Shown piece after piece: positions 28,207-38,064 of a stretch of 64,000 nt of DNA. A program made the translations under genes and the position numbers. The stretch is from Bacillus sp. E(2018) (GTDB lineage: Bacteria; Bacillota; Bacilli; Bacillales; Fictibacillaceae): contig NZ_SCOL01000001.1 of NCBI RefSeq assembly GCF_005503015.1, positions 558,001 through 622,000 on the forward strand. Reading direction: 5' to 3'. The notes beneath the pieces are model-generated. The model made no database searches and was not told the DNA's origin. It saw only the letters and a list, made by a program, of their open reading frames with translations. The stretch's first letter is position 1. Each line of letters opens with the position of its first letter.

Positions 28207-29847
28207 ATGGATAAACAACAGCGTATAAAAGAATGGCAACAAAAGACCGAACAAACCATGAATAGATTTCCAGAACGAAAAGAAAGATTTCATACTTCAT
28301 CAGACATAGAGGTTGAAAGGCTATACGGTACAGAAGAAGATCATTATCCGATGGAATCCCTCGGGCTTCCAGGAGAATATCCATACACACGTGGCTCTCA
28401 ATCTACCATGTATCGTGCGAGATTCTGGACGATGAGACAATACGCAGGCTTTGGGTCAGCTGAAGAAACGAATAAACGTTTTCGTTATTTGCTTGATCAA
28501 GGTCAAACCGGGCTTTCTGTAGCATTCGACCTTCCTACACAGATCGGCTATGATTCAGATCACTCGATGTCACGCGGTGAAGTAGGGAAAGTAGGAGTAG
28601 CGATAGATTCGATCGAAGATATGGAAGCTCTCTTAAAAGACATTCCGCTTGATAAGGTAAGTACTTCCATGACGATTAACGCACCTGCATCTGTTCTGCT
28701 CGCTATGTATATCGCTGTTGCAGAGAAGCAGGGAGTGGCACCAGAAAAACTTTCCGGAACGATACAGAATGATATTTTAAAAGAATATATCGCACGTGGT
28801 ACATATATCTTTCCGCCTAAGCCTTCTATGCGATTGATCACAGATATCTTCGGCTATTGTCAGGAATTTGTGCCTAAGTGGAATACAATCAGCATCTCTG
28901 GCTATCACATACGTGAAGCTGGTGCGAATGCGGCACAAGAACTTGCTTTTACGATTGCAAATGGGCTCGCCTATGTGGATGCTGCCATAGAAGCCGGACT
29001 AAAAATTGATGACTTTGCTCCACGGTTAGCGTTCTTCTTTAATGCACACAATCAGTTCTTTGAAGAAGTTGCGAAGTTCAGAGCAGCTCGCAGAATGTGG
29101 GCCAAACTTATGAAAGAACATTATGGAGCTAAAAATCCTAAGTCGTGGCAGCTACGTTTTCATACGCAAACAGGAGGTTCGACCCTCACTGCCCAGCAAC
29201 CGGATAATAATATTGTACGAGTTACAACCCAAGCACTTTCAGCCGTCTTAGGTGGAACACAGAGTCTTCATACGAACTCAAGAGATGAAGCACTTGCTCT
29301 TCCTACAGAAGATTCGGCTCGGATCGCTCTTCGTACTCAGCAGATCTTAGCGCACGAAACAGGTGTGGCGGATACAGTTGACCCACTTGCTGGCTCTTAT
29401 TATGTAGAACACCTTACAGATGAGTTAGAACGAAAAGCAAACAAATATATCGAGAAGATCAATCAGATGGGTGGTGCGGTTGCTGCCGTCGAACAAGGCT
29501 ATATGCAGCGTGAGATCCACCATACGTCCTATGAAACACAAAAAAAGATTGAGAGTGGCCAAGAAATCATCGTAGGAATGAACAAATTTAGTATTGAAAA
29601 TGAACCTCAGCCCGAATTATTAAGAGTTGATCCGACTTTAGGAGAGAAACAGAAAGAAAAGCTTCAGGCACTGAAAGCAAAGAGAGATCCAAACCGAGTG
29701 AGCGCTCAGTTGGAATTATTGCGTACTGCTGCTAAAGGTGATGATAACTTAATGCCAATCATCGTTGAATGTGTGAAATCATATTGTACGATCGGAGAAA
29801 TATGCGGTGTGCTTCGAGAAGAATTTGGAGAGTACACAGGGGTCTAA
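28207..29847 (+). CDS. mutB: Methylmalonyl-CoA mutase, catalytic (large) chain without B12 domain
   Basis: The 546-residue protein is the TIM-barrel catalytic part of an adenosylcobalamin-dependent acyl-CoA mutase: [38 protein letters not shown] and [20 protein letters not shown] are typical. The C-terminal cobalamin-binding domain of fused mutases is absent; it is encoded by the next gene, 23 bases downstream. This split form is known in archaea and some Gram-positives. A related isobutyryl-CoA-type mutase is possible, but the epimerase and carboxylase neighbours favour methylmalonyl-CoA. AGGAGG precedes the ATG at 28207. Confidence 0.9.
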   Translation: MDKQQRIKEWQQKTEQTMNRFPERKERFHTSSDIEVERLYGTEEDHYPMESLGLPGEYPYTRGSQSTMYRARFWTMRQYAGFGSAEETNKRFRYLLDQGQTGLSVAFDLPTQIGYDSDHSMSRGEVGKVGVAIDSIEDMEALLKDIPLDKVSTSMTINAPASVLLAMYIAVAEKQGVAPEKLSGTIQNDILKEYIARGTYIFPPKPSMRLITDIFGYCQEFVPKWNTISISGYHIREAGANAAQELAFTIANGLAYVDAAIEAGLKIDDFAPRLAFFFNAHNQFFEEVAKFRAARRMWAKLMKEHYGAKNPKSWQLRFHTQTGGSTLTAQQPDNNIVRVTTQALSAVLGGTQSLHTNSRDEALALPTEDSARIALRTQQILAHETGVADTVDPLAGSYYVEHLTDELERKANKYIEKINQMGGAVAAVEQGYMQREIHHTSYETQKKIESGQEIIVGMNKFSIENEPQPELLRVDPTLGEKQKEKLQALKAKRDPNRVSAQLELLRTAAKGDDNLMPIIVECVKSYCTIGEICGVLREEFGEYTGV

Positions 29848-29870
29848 AAATAGAGAGGAGTGGAGAAACG

Positions 29871-30722
29871 ATGAAGAAAACAATCCGTGTTTTAATTGCC
29901 AAACCAGGACTCGACGGTCATGACCGAGGAGCTCTTGTTGTTTCTCAAGCGTTAAGAGATTATGGAATGGAAGTCATTTATACAGGATTAAGACAAACAC
30001 CAGAACAGATCGCGGCAGCTGCTGTTCAAGAGGATGTGGATGCGATTGGCTTATCTTGTCTGTCAGGCGCGCATAACGAACTTTTTCCAGAAGTGATGAG
30101 ACTTCTTCATGAAAAAGGAGCAGACGATATCATAGTTGTCGGTGGAGGTGTAATTCCTTGGGAAGACATTCCCTTCTTAGAATCCAAAGGGATCCAAAAA
30201 GTATTCACACCAGGAACACCGACGATTGAAACAGCTAAATTTATTGAGCAAGCGGTATATCAGCGGGATGGGATTACAGATAATGTGTTTACAGGAGTAG
30301 CGCCAGAAAAGATCGATCATATTGGAATCGCTGTAAAATCATTAGATGAAGCGCTCCCGTTCTATGTGAATGTTCTGGGGTTAACACTTGAAGCGATTGA
30401 GGAAGTTCCTTCACAAAAAGTAAAAGTAGCTTTCATAAAAATTGGTGAGACCAGGCTAGAACTGCTTGAAGCCTTAACTTCAGAAAGTCCTATCGCACAG
30501 TTTATTGAAAAGCGTGGGCAAGGCGTCCATCACGTTGCTCTTGGCGTTACAAACATCCAAGACCGCATAGATGAGATGAAATCAAATGGCATCAAGATGA
30601 TCCACGATGCTGCTGTTCCTGGCGCAGGCGGTGCGTCCGTTGCGTTCATGCATCCTTCTTCCACACACAAGGTATTGTTTGAGCTTTGTGAGAAGACAAA
30701 AAGCAAGGAGGAAGCAAAATAA
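29871..30722 (+). CDS. Fused B12-binding mutase subunit and methylmalonyl-CoA epimerase
   Basis: The 283-residue protein joins two functions. Residues 1-135 are a cobalamin-binding domain with [14 protein letters not shown], whose histidine 17 should be the lower cobalt ligand, plus [14 protein letters not shown] and [12 protein letters not shown]. Residues 147-278 are a VOC-fold methylmalonyl-CoA epimerase with [19 protein letters not shown] (metal ligand H150), GVHHVALGV and KVLFELCE. No stop or frameshift separates them; a linker of about 12 residues ([12 protein letters not shown]) joins them. The usual arrangement is two separate genes. The start at 29871 follows GAGAGGAG. Its stop overlaps the next gene. 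Confidence 0.92.
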   Translation: MKKTIRVLIAKPGLDGHDRGALVVSQALRDYGMEVIYTGLRQTPEQIAAAAVQEDVDAIGLSCLSGAHNELFPEVMRLLHEKGADDIIVVGGGVIPWEDIPFLESKGIQKVFTPGTPTIETAKFIEQAVYQRDGITDNVFTGVAPEKIDHIGIAVKSLDEALPFYVNVLGLTLEAIEEVPSQKVKVAFIKIGETRLELLEALTSESPIAQFIEKRGQGVHHVALGVTNIQDRIDEMKSNGIKMIHDAAVPGAGGASVAFMHPSSTHKVLFELCEKTKSKEEAK

Positions 30723-32269
30723 TGGACATCTATGACAAGATTAATGAACTTTATGAAAAGAAAACAGAGATTGAATTAGGTGGCGGTGATGACCGCATCG
30801 ACAAGCAGCATGAGCGAGGAAAGTTAACGGCGCGAGAACGTATCGATCTTTTATTAGATGAAGGTACGTTTGTTGAACTAAATCCTTTCATGGAGCATCG
30901 TTCACATGACTTTGGTCTTTCTGGGATGAAAGCACCAGGAGAAGGTGTAGTAACTGGCTACGGAAAAATTCATGGTCGTCCTATATATCTGTTTGCTCAA
31001 GATTTTACGGTATTTGGCGGGGCACTTGGAGAGATGCACGCGAAAAAGATCGCTGCAGTTATGGATCTTGCGGCGAAGAACGGAACTCCTTTTATCGGGT
31101 TGAACGATTCAGGAGGTGCTCGAATCCAAGAAGGAGTCATGTCCCTTGATGGCTATGGGCACATCTTTTATCGAAATAGCATCTATTCTGGCGTGATTCC
31201 TCAGATCTCTGTAATTATGGGACCTTGTGCAGGGGGAGCCGTGTATTCTCCAGCGATTACAGATTTTGTGTTTATGGTAGAAAAAACAAGTCAGATGTTT
31301 ATTACAGGACCAAAAGTAATCGAGACTGTAACAGGGGAAAAGATTTCCTCTGAAGATTTAGGTGGCGCTGAAGTTCATGGATCTAAGAGTGGGAACGCAC
31401 ATTTTACTGCACCATCGGAATCAGAAGTGTTAGAAGATGTTCGACGTTTAATCTCTTACCTTCCGCAGAATAATAAAGAGAGAACGCCGGTCTTACCTTG
31501 GGGAGATGAAGAGGATGATCGCCCAGAACTTACAGAGATCATCCCATATGATTCAACTAGGCCTTATGATGTAAGAACGGTTATCCAAGAAGTGGTTGAT
31601 AAGGATTCATTCATGGAAGTTCATGCTCAATTTGCAAGAAATATAGTTGTAGGTTTTGCAAGGATAAAGGGTGAAGTGATAGGATTAGTATGTAATCAGC
31701 CAAAAGTCATGGCTGGAGGACTAGACATTGATTCTTCCGATAAAGCATCGCGTTTTATCCGTTTATGTGACTCTTTCAATATTCCGATCATTACGTTTGA
31801 AGATGTAACAGGATTCTTTCCAGGGGTAAAACAAGAGCACGGTGGTATTATCCGTCATGGAGCAAAGATCCTTTATGCATACTCAGAAGCAACGGTTCCG
31901 AAGATTACGATCATCCTGCGAAAAGCATATGGCGGTGCATACGTCGCTTTAAACAGTAAATCTATTGGTGCTGATTTAGTATTTGCATGGCCGAATGCAG
32001 AGATTGCTGTAATGGGACCACAAGGAGCTGCGAATATTATCTTTGCCAAAGAGATCGAAAAAAGCGAAGATCCTGAAGCGACTAGGGCCGCGAAGATTGA
32101 AGAGTATCGTACGAAGTTTGCTAACCCTTACATCGCTGCTGCAAACGGGATGGTAGATGACGTAATTGATCCGAGAGACACAAGAATTAAATGTATTCAG
32201 GCGCTTGACATGCTGCGCAACAAGAGTGAAGACAGACCTTACAAAAAGCATGGAAACATACCACTATAA
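30722..32269 (+). CDS. mmdA: Propionyl-CoA carboxylase beta / methylmalonyl-CoA decarboxylase alpha (YqjD-like)
   Basis: A 515-residue carboxyltransferase of the crotonase-like AccD/PccB family. Typical stretches are RGKLTARERIDLLLDEGTF, SGGARIQEGVMSL, GPCAGGAVYSPAITDF and GFFPGVKQEHGGIIRHGAK. The enzyme moves CO2 between biotin and propionyl-CoA. Its ATG overlaps the stop of the B12/epimerase gene, so the two are coupled. No biotin carboxylase or biotin carrier gene lies in the window, so direction and partner are unknown; it matches B. subtilis yqjD in position. Confidence 0.92.
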   Translation: MDIYDKINELYEKKTEIELGGGDDRIDKQHERGKLTARERIDLLLDEGTFVELNPFMEHRSHDFGLSGMKAPGEGVVTGYGKIHGRPIYLFAQDFTVFGGALGEMHAKKIAAVMDLAAKNGTPFIGLNDSGGARIQEGVMSLDGYGHIFYRNSIYSGVIPQISVIMGPCAGGAVYSPAITDFVFMVEKTSQMFITGPKVIETVTGEKISSEDLGGAEVHGSKSGNAHFTAPSESEVLEDVRRLISYLPQNNKERTPVLPWGDEEDDRPELTEIIPYDSTRPYDVRTVIQEVVDKDSFMEVHAQFARNIVVGFARIKGEVIGLVCNQPKVMAGGLDIDSSDKASRFIRLCDSFNIPIITFEDVTGFFPGVKQEHGGIIRHGAKILYAYSEATVPKITIILRKAYGGAYVALNSKSIGADLVFAWPNAEIAVMGPQGAANIIFAKEIEKSEDPEATRAAKIEEYRTKFANPYIAAANGMVDDVIDPRDTRIKCIQALDMLRNKSEDRPYKKHGNIPL

Positions 32270-32288
32270 GAAGCGAGGGAATACATAA

Positions 32289-33419
32289 ATGGTAAATGCA
32301 GACCGTTTGTTAAACGAATTTTTAGAGCTTGTTCAAATTGACTCTGAGACTAGACATGAAAAAGAGATCTCAATCGTTCTTAAAAAGAAATTCGAAGAGC
32401 TTGGTGTTGAAGTCTATGAAGATGATGCTGAATCTACTACAGAGCACGCAGCAGGAAATTTAATCTGTACGTTAAAGGGAAATAAAGAAGGCGTTGACAC
32501 GATCTATTTCACTTCTCATATGGATACCGTTACTCCAGGTAACGGGATTAAACCTTCGATAAAAGACGGATATGTAGTAACGGATGGTACTACGATTCTT
32601 GGAGCGGATGACAAAGCAGGACTTGCTGCGATGTTTGAAGCGATTAAAGTACTCAAAGAAAAAAATATCTCTCACGGTGATATCCAATTTATCATAACAG
32701 TAGGAGAGGAGTCTGGATTGGTAGGGGCAAAGGCAATGGATGCGTCTAAGATCACTGCCAAATATGGTTTTGCCCTAGACAGTGATGGTCCTGTTGGAGA
32801 TATTATCGTTGCTGCTCCTACACAAGCAAAAGTTCGAGCGAAGATCTATGGAAAATCAGCACATGCGGGGGTCGCTCCAGAAAAGGGAGTATCAGCGATC
32901 ACGATTGCAGCAAAAGCGATCGCTCGCATGCCACTTGGCAGAATTGATGAAGAAACAACAGCTAACATCGGTCATTTTCACGGTGGAGGTACAGGAGAGC
33001 AAACAAATATCGTTTGCGACACTGTTTTCGTTCTAGCTGAAGCTCGTTCATTGATTAACGAGAAAATGGAAGTTCAAACAGCAAAAATGAAAGAAGCTTA
33101 TGAATCTGCGGCTGTAGAATTAGGCGGACGTGCAGAAGTTGAGATCGAAGTGATGTATCCTGGATTCAAGTTCGGTGAAGGGGATCATGTTGTAGAAGTT
33201 GCTAAAAAAGCAGCGGAGAAGATCGGACGCCCTCACAGACTTCTTCATAGTGGTGGTGGAAGTGATGCGAATATTATCGCAGGTCACGGTATTCCAACCG
33301 TAAACTTAGCTGTTGGCTATGAAGAGATTCACACAACGAATGAAAGAATGCCGATAGAAGAATTGACAAAGACAGCAGAAATGGTGCTTGCGGTTATCGG
33401 AATAGCAGCCGGCGAATAA
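32289..33419 (+). CDS. yqjE: M20/M42-type di-zinc peptidase (PepT-like, YqjE)
   Basis: A 376-residue metallopeptidase of the tripeptidase T-like group. Zinc-ligand motifs are TSHMDTVTPG, LGADDKAGLAAM and VGEESGLVGAKAMD. A dimerisation domain follows (AKIYGKSAHAGVAPEKG), and the last ligand lies in VGYEEIHTTNERM. It ends the mutB operon, 19 bases after mmdA, and a terminator follows. In B. subtilis yqjE follows yqjD too. A role in peptide turnover is the family default; a link to acyl-CoA metabolism is not evident. Confidence 0.88.
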   Translation: MVNADRLLNEFLELVQIDSETRHEKEISIVLKKKFEELGVEVYEDDAESTTEHAAGNLICTLKGNKEGVDTIYFTSHMDTVTPGNGIKPSIKDGYVVTDGTTILGADDKAGLAAMFEAIKVLKEKNISHGDIQFIITVGEESGLVGAKAMDASKITAKYGFALDSDGPVGDIIVAAPTQAKVRAKIYGKSAHAGVAPEKGVSAITIAAKAIARMPLGRIDEETTANIGHFHGGGTGEQTNIVCDTVFVLAEARSLINEKMEVQTAKMKEAYESAAVELGGRAEVEIEVMYPGFKFGEGDHVVEVAKKAAEKIGRPHRLLHSGGGSDANIIAGHGIPTVNLAVGYEEIHTTNERMPIEELTKTAEMVLAVIGIAAGE

Positions 33420-33430
33420 GAAAAATGACG

Positions 33431-33460
33431 AAACTTGGCGGATTTTCGCCAAGTTTTTAG
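33431..33460 (+). terminator. Rho-independent terminator after yqjE
   Basis: AAACTTGGCG and CGCCAAGTTT form a 10-bp stem around GATTTT, followed by TTAG. It closes the mutB-to-yqjE operon. Confidence 0.85.
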
Positions 33461-33519
33461 TGTTTAATAGGCCTTGTTGCCTGTTTTTGTTGGTCTTTAA
33501 AACAAAATGTCGCAAAAAG

Positions 33520-33549
33520 TTGACAGTCACTTTAAGATTTATGTAAGAT
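33520..33549 (+). promoter_or_regulatory. Candidate sigma-A promoter of the MarR/ScoC-like gene
   Basis: TTGACA (33520-33525) and TAAGAT (33544-33549) are 18 bases apart, 65 bases before the start codon. It lies directly after the upstream terminator. Confidence 0.6.
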
Positions 33550-33614
33550 GTTTTTATCGTATAAATGAAAATATTGGTAATTTAAAAGAATCTTATTTCG
33601 GGGGAGGAAATGGG

Positions 33615-34112
33615 ATGAGTCAACTATCTGACATGCACATGATGGTAAATTATATGCGTGGCGTGTATAAAGTTCTAGAAGAAGATTGGCAGAAAGCTGC
33701 GAAAGCCATTGGATTAACTCAGGCGGAGCAACATATTTTATGGATCGTTTCACTAGAAGAAGACATTACGATCTCTAAGATCGCTTATTACGGATTGTGG
33801 GATGTATCTACAGTTATGCAAGTGATCAAACGTCTAAAGGATAAAGGCTATGTAAGATTAGAGAAAAAGAACGATGACCGCAGAATATCTTATGTTTATT
33901 TAACAGAAGAAGGAACGGTCAAACATAAGGAGTCTACGAGCTTCAACTGCCAAATTTATGGCTTTCTTCAAAAATGGATGGAAGATGAAAGTAAAAAGGA
34001 CTTCTATCGAGATCTTATTCAATTACATAAAGATTTAAACAAGCATTTTCATGGTGAAGAATTTGTTGAATGGGTAGAGGATACTGGGAAGCGGCTTCAC
34101 AAGACAAGGTAG
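33615..34112 (+). CDS. MarR-family regulator, ScoC/Hpr-like
   Basis: A 165-residue winged-helix protein. The DNA-binding part includes LTQAEQHILWIVSLEED, the recognition helix region KIAYYGLWDVSTVMQVIKRL and the wing LEKKNDDRRISYVYLTEEG. HHILWI-type sequence and VSTVxxxxKxLxxxGYxR are most like Hpr (ScoC), the transition-state regulator of proteases and sporulation, but this protein is about 40 residues shorter at the C-terminus, so I leave the symbol open. GGGGAGG lies eight bases before the ATG at 33615. It is monocistronic. Confidence 0.8.
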   Translation: MSQLSDMHMMVNYMRGVYKVLEEDWQKAAKAIGLTQAEQHILWIVSLEEDITISKIAYYGLWDVSTVMQVIKRLKDKGYVRLEKKNDDRRISYVYLTEEGTVKHKESTSFNCQIYGFLQKWMEDESKKDFYRDLIQLHKDLNKHFHGEEFVEWVEDTGKRLHKTR

Positions 34113-34128
34113 ATACCTTGTCTTTTTC
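34101..34128 (+). terminator. Rho-independent terminator after the MarR-like gene
   Basis: AAGACAAGGTA and TACCTTGTCTT form a stem with a two- to four-base loop that includes the stop codon, followed by TTTCTTTT. Confidence 0.8.
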
Positions 34129-34214
34129 TTTTGTGTAGACTGTCTATCCTTTTGTTTTTAAACGCTGTTCTAACATATACTAATAGATAAGTTTTTTGTA
34201 AAGGGAGTGTTCAT

Positions 34215-35390
34215 GTGTATCAGTCTCCTGGGTCTAAAAGAAGAATCATATTTCATGTGGACATGAACAGCTTCTATGCTTCAGTAGAGATGGCTGAAAA
34301 CCCTGATCTTCGAGGAAAGCCAGTTGCGGTAGCAGGAAATGTAGAAGAGCGGAAAGGAATCATCGTAACTTGCAGCTATGAAGCGAGGGAAAAAGGCGTA
34401 AGAACCACGATGCCACTTTGGCAAGCTAGAAAACTTTGTCCTAATCTGGTTGTTGTTCCTCCAGACTTTGAAACATACAAAATATATTCATCACGCATGT
34501 TTCAGCTTCTGCAGGAATATACAGAAAAGGTAGAGCCTGTTTCCATCGATGAAGGCTATATGGATGTAACAGACTGTCAAAAACCACTCGAATTGGCAAA
34601 AGAGATTCAATCCAGACTTTTGAATGAACTGAACTTGCCATCATCTATTGGAATCGGTCCGAATAAATTTTTAGCCAAGACAGCTTCAGACATGAAGAAG
34701 CCGCTTGGAATCACAGTTCTTAGAAAAAGAGATCTTCCAGAAAAGCTTTGGCCATTGAAAGTCGGTGAGATGCACGGAATCGGTAAAAAAACCGAAGAAA
34801 AGTTGAATAAATATGGCATCATAACAATCAAAGATCTAGCAGATGCCGTAGATTATGAACTCAAACATCGTTTTGGCATCAACGGTATAAAGATGAAAGA
34901 ACGAGCAAACGGCATCGATACGCGTCCAGTGGATCCAAGTGCTGCAAGTGATTATCGGTCGATCGGCAGTTCTACGACATTGAGTGAAGATCTTATCTCT
35001 GTTATGGAATCAGAAGCTGTATTTAAAAAGCTCGCGGAAAAAGTTTCTTCTCGGCTTAAAATAAAAGGATATGTTGCCCTGACGCTTGCGATCACCATTC
35101 GCTACAACGATCGGAAAACAATCACGAGAAGTAAGATGCTCGCGAACGGAACACAGCATTCAATAGATATTCAAAAAACAGCGGTCGGACTTTTTCGTCG
35201 GCACTGGAATAAAGAACCTGTTCGATTATTGGGCATTACAGCAACAGAAGTAGTGGAGAGGGAACAAGCGACTTATCAGCTTGATCTCTTCTCTGTCGAA
35301 AAGAACGAAAAAGATGCTCTGATTCACGATGTATTATCATCGATCGAGAGAAAGCATGGAGAAGGCATCATAAAGAAGGGAAAAAAGTAA
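34215..35390 (+). CDS. dinB: DNA polymerase IV (YqjH)
   Basis: A 391-residue Y-family translesion polymerase. Catalytic carboxylates lie in FHVDMNSFYASVEM and VSIDEGYMDVT. The thumb contains the helix-hairpin-helix MHGIGKKTEEKLNKYGI, and the little-finger domain ends in a beta-clamp binding motif QLDLF near residue 365. Translation starts at GTG 34215, seven bases after AAGGGAG; an ATG two bases upstream is out of frame. I see no LexA box in front, unlike the UvrX-type gene at 42804. The position matches B. subtilis yqjH. Confidence 0.93.
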   Translation: MYQSPGSKRRIIFHVDMNSFYASVEMAENPDLRGKPVAVAGNVEERKGIIVTCSYEAREKGVRTTMPLWQARKLCPNLVVVPPDFETYKIYSSRMFQLLQEYTEKVEPVSIDEGYMDVTDCQKPLELAKEIQSRLLNELNLPSSIGIGPNKFLAKTASDMKKPLGITVLRKRDLPEKLWPLKVGEMHGIGKKTEEKLNKYGIITIKDLADAVDYELKHRFGINGIKMKERANGIDTRPVDPSAASDYRSIGSSTTLSEDLISVMESEAVFKKLAEKVSSRLKIKGYVALTLAITIRYNDRKTITRSKMLANGTQHSIDIQKTAVGLFRRHWNKEPVRLLGITATEVVEREQATYQLDLFSVEKNEKDALIHDVLSSIERKHGEGIIKKGKK

Positions 35391-35407
35391 CAGGAGCTGA
35401 TCGTTTC

Positions 35408-36064
35408 ATGATCTTTAAGAACAGCGTGATCAGAACAGTAGTGTTAATGGTTCTTTGCCTTGGGCTTTTTATTCTGTTTGCATCTATCTACGAACAATCA
35501 AGAGTAGAAGTTCTTGATGTGTGGGCGATGAAAAATGTGTCGGTCATCCATCAGCCCGCTTTAAATGATAGCTTTACGTTCTTGACGAACATCGCTTCTA
35601 GACCTTATCAATTCGCCATCTTTTTCTTTTTTGCTGTAATCTGGCTGATCGGTGAAAGAAAATGGATAGAACCGTTCGTGCTAGGCATTTGTCTCATGGG
35701 AATTCGCTTTGAAAATCAATGGTTCAAAGATTGGTTTGAGAGGGATAGACCGATGTACGACCGAGTTATTGAGATCACAGGTTATAGTTTTCCAAGTGGG
35801 CATGCAATGATCTCCATCGCTTTTTTTGGTCTTCTTTCTTATCTTCTCGTACAAAACTATTCTTTTTTGTACAGATATCGAAAGTTCATGTACGGCGTTA
35901 CAATTCTTTTTATTGGATTAGTGGGTTTTAGCAGAGTGTATCTAGGTGTTCATTATCCGACAGATGTTCTAGGTGGATTTTCGGCTGGAGGAACCTGGCT
36001 CTTAATCTGCGTTTTACTGTATAAAGGGCTGAACCATTTTTTTAAGAGGAATGTATATGAATAA
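35408..36064 (+). CDS. PAP2-family membrane phosphatase
   Basis: A 218-residue membrane protein with about six hydrophobic segments. The three phosphatase motifs are complete: KDWFERDRP (KX6RP), PSGH and SRVYLGVHYPTD. Family members dephosphorylate undecaprenyl diphosphate, phosphatidylglycerol phosphate or phosphatidate on the outer face of the membrane; undecaprenyl diphosphate is the commonest role in Bacillus, but the substrate is not decided by sequence. It follows dinB after 17 bases and may share its transcript. Confidence 0.88.
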   Translation: MIFKNSVIRTVVLMVLCLGLFILFASIYEQSRVEVLDVWAMKNVSVIHQPALNDSFTFLTNIASRPYQFAIFFFFAVIWLIGERKWIEPFVLGICLMGIRFENQWFKDWFERDRPMYDRVIEITGYSFPSGHAMISIAFFGLLSYLLVQNYSFLYRYRKFMYGVTILFIGLVGFSRVYLGVHYPTDVLGGFSAGGTWLLICVLLYKGLNHFFKRNVYE

Positions 36065-36065
36065 G

Positions 36066-36096
36066 AAAAGCTGACTCTTTAAAGAGCCAGCTTCTC
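36066..36096. terminator. Bidirectional terminator between the PAP2 and namA genes
   Basis: AAGCTGACTCTTT and AAAGAGCCAGCTT form a stem with one A-C mismatch. The - strand has TTTTCTTAT after it, so it ends namA; it can also serve the PAP2 gene. Confidence 0.7.
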
Positions 36097-36105
36097 ATCA
36101 AATTC

Positions 36106-37131
36106 TTACCAACCACGTTCATATTGTTTCGGACTTTCGATCTCTGTTCCAAGATCTTGTGCAGCTGTTCGCGGCCAATACGGATCTTTCAAAAACTCTC
36201 GACCGATAAAAATAAGATCGGCTCGTTTGTTTTGTAAAATTTCTTCCGCTTGTTTTCCTGTTGTGATCAAGCCAACAGCAGCCGTTGCAATTTCAGCTTC
36301 ATTTTTAATTTTGTCTGCAAATGAAACCTGATAACCAGGGAACGTCGGAATCTTCGCTGGTACAACAGCACCCGAACTGCAGTCGATAAGATCGACTCCA
36401 TCTTCTTTCATCCACTTCGAATAGGTTATAAAATCTTCTGGTGTATTTCCTTCTGGGTGATAGTCATTCGCTGAAATACGAACAAACAGCGGACCTTCCC
36501 ATTCTAATCTGACAGCAGCTATAATCTCTTGTAAGAAACGGTAGCGATTTTCTTGACTGCCTCCATAAGAATCCGTTCTTCTGTTAGACAGAGGCGAGAG
36601 GAACTCATTGATCAAATATCCATGCGCCCCATGAATCTCAATTACATCAAATCCTGCAGTCTTCGCTCTTTTTGCTGCGCTTCGAAATTGATTAACTGTC
36701 TCTTCGATCTGCTGAAGGGACATTTCTTCTGGTGTCTTCATCTTTTCAGAAAAAGCGACAGCAGAAGGAGCGATGATTGGTCCGTCTATCATCGCTTTAC
36801 GTCCGGCATGGGCGATCTGAATAGCTGCTTTTGAACCATTTTCTTGAATGGCTGCACCGAGCTTAGACAGACCTTCCACATGGCTGTCATCCCAGATGCC
36901 TAAGTCTTCTGCACTTATTCGTCCTTGAGGGCTTACCGCTGCTGCTTCTGTCATGATCAGTCCGGTCTGACCCATTGCTCGAGACGTATAATGAGTCATA
37001 TGCCAAGGGGTTACAATCCCATCTTGTTCATAACAAGAGTACATACACATAGGTGACATGACGATCCGATTCTTTATCGTTACGTCACGGATGGTCAATG
37101 GTTGAAACAATAACGGTTGAATATGAAACAA
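36106..37131 (-). CDS. namA: NADPH dehydrogenase NamA (YqjM), old yellow enzyme
   Basis: An FMN-dependent ene-reductase of about 340 residues that reduces activated C=C bonds and is induced by xenobiotics and oxidative stress in B. subtilis. Signatures are [13 protein letters not shown] with the redox-tuning cysteine, QIAHAGRKA with the active-site histidines, [20 protein letters not shown], and the C-terminal QYERGW with the arginine finger. The start is uncertain. A TTG at 37131 touches the ribosome site AAAGGAG (37138-37132). The ATT at 37122 has ideal nine-base spacing and aligns exactly with the start of B. subtilis YqjM. I give the outer limit. Confidence 0.93.
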   Translation of the reverse strand: MFHIQPLLFQPLTIRDVTIKNRIVMSPMCMYSCYEQDGIVTPWHMTHYTSRAMGQTGLIMTEAAAVSPQGRISAEDLGIWDDSHVEGLSKLGAAIQENGSKAAIQIAHAGRKAMIDGPIIAPSAVAFSEKMKTPEEMSLQQIEETVNQFRSAAKRAKTAGFDVIEIHGAHGYLINEFLSPLSNRRTDSYGGSQENRYRFLQEIIAAVRLEWEGPLFVRISANDYHPEGNTPEDFITYSKWMKEDGVDLIDCSSGAVVPAKIPTFPGYQVSFADKIKNEAEIATAAVGLITTGKQAEEILQNKRADLIFIGREFLKDPYWPRTAAQDLGTEIESPKQYERGW

Positions 37132-37206
37132 CTCCTTTTTCTTTGAGAACCACTTTTTAGTATCATTACTTTTCTTTCTTCTTTCTCATTGTAGTACGTT
37201 TGATCA

Positions 37207-37965
37207 CTATTTTTGAAGAAATCTGCTCTTAGAATGTGGTGGGAAGCTGTTTAACAGTTCTCTTGCTAGAACCGGATAGTCGGTTATGATCGCTTCCGTA
37301 TTCCACTCAAAAAAATACTTCATCCACTTTTGACTGTTTACCGTATACGGACGAACAGGTATATTATTTCTCTTAAAGCCTTTCATGATGTAAGGGTGAA
37401 GAGATCTATAGTTCGGGTGCGCACTTTGTGAACAAACGGCCTTTACATACTCCCATGGTTCAAATAATCCGGAAGAATATAGAGGTGCCGTCTGTACATA
37501 ACTGTTCAATCTTCTGATCTTGACTAAACTGTAATGATTGAATGACGAAATCACAGTGCGATCCATCATTCCGGAGTGGTGCAACAATTGCAGGACTTTT
37601 TCTTCAAGACCGTTATATTCAATGATATTGTTCTTTAATTCAATATTAAGCAACATTGGCAGTGGAGCAATCCATTCTAAAAATTGTTGAAGAGAAGGAA
37701 CGGATTCTTTGTTAAATTTTTTCGAAAACCAGCTGCCCGCATCTAAATGTGATAGTTCATCATAGGTGTAATCCACAACATAACCTTTTCCATTCGTTGT
37801 TCGATCGACCTTCTCATCATGAATGATGACCGGCACACCATCTTTAGAAAGCTGTACATCAAGCTCGATCCCATCAGCGCCATCTTTAAATGCTTTTTGG
37901 AATGCAGCCATCGTATTTTCAGGACAATCCTTACTAGATCCTCTGTGAGCAAATATATATGTCAA
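37207..37965 (-). CDS. Glycerophosphodiester phosphodiesterase
   Basis: A 252-residue GDPD-family TIM-barrel enzyme that splits glycerophosphodiesters into glycerol 3-phosphate and an alcohol. The catalytic signature is AHRGSSKDCPENTMAAF with the following GADGIELDVQLSKDG and IHDEKVDRTTNGKG. There is no signal peptide, so it is probably cytosolic. Translation starts at TTG 37965 with GGGAG upstream. It resembles B. subtilis YqiK. It is separated from namA by 75 bases and from the next gene by a 620-base repeat-filled gap. Confidence 0.88.
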   Translation of the reverse strand: MTYIFAHRGSSKDCPENTMAAFQKAFKDGADGIELDVQLSKDGVPVIIHDEKVDRTTNGKGYVVDYTYDELSHLDAGSWFSKKFNKESVPSLQQFLEWIAPLPMLLNIELKNNIIEYNGLEEKVLQLLHHSGMMDRTVISSFNHYSLVKIRRLNSYVQTAPLYSSGLFEPWEYVKAVCSQSAHPNYRSLHPYIMKGFKRNNIPVRPYTVNSQKWMKYFFEWNTEAIITDYPVLARELLNSFPPHSKSRFLQK

Positions 37966-38064
37966 GAATGTAAGCTCCCTTCTTAAAAATAGATATAGAC
38001 AGTATAAGGTAAATAAAAACGGAGATAAAATGAAAGGCTTCGTGCTTTTTTAAGCTTTGGCAGT

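Noticed and set aside
34129..34214. A LexA box in front of dinB
   Set aside because: No GAAC-N4-GTTC pattern is present within the 85 bases before the start codon.
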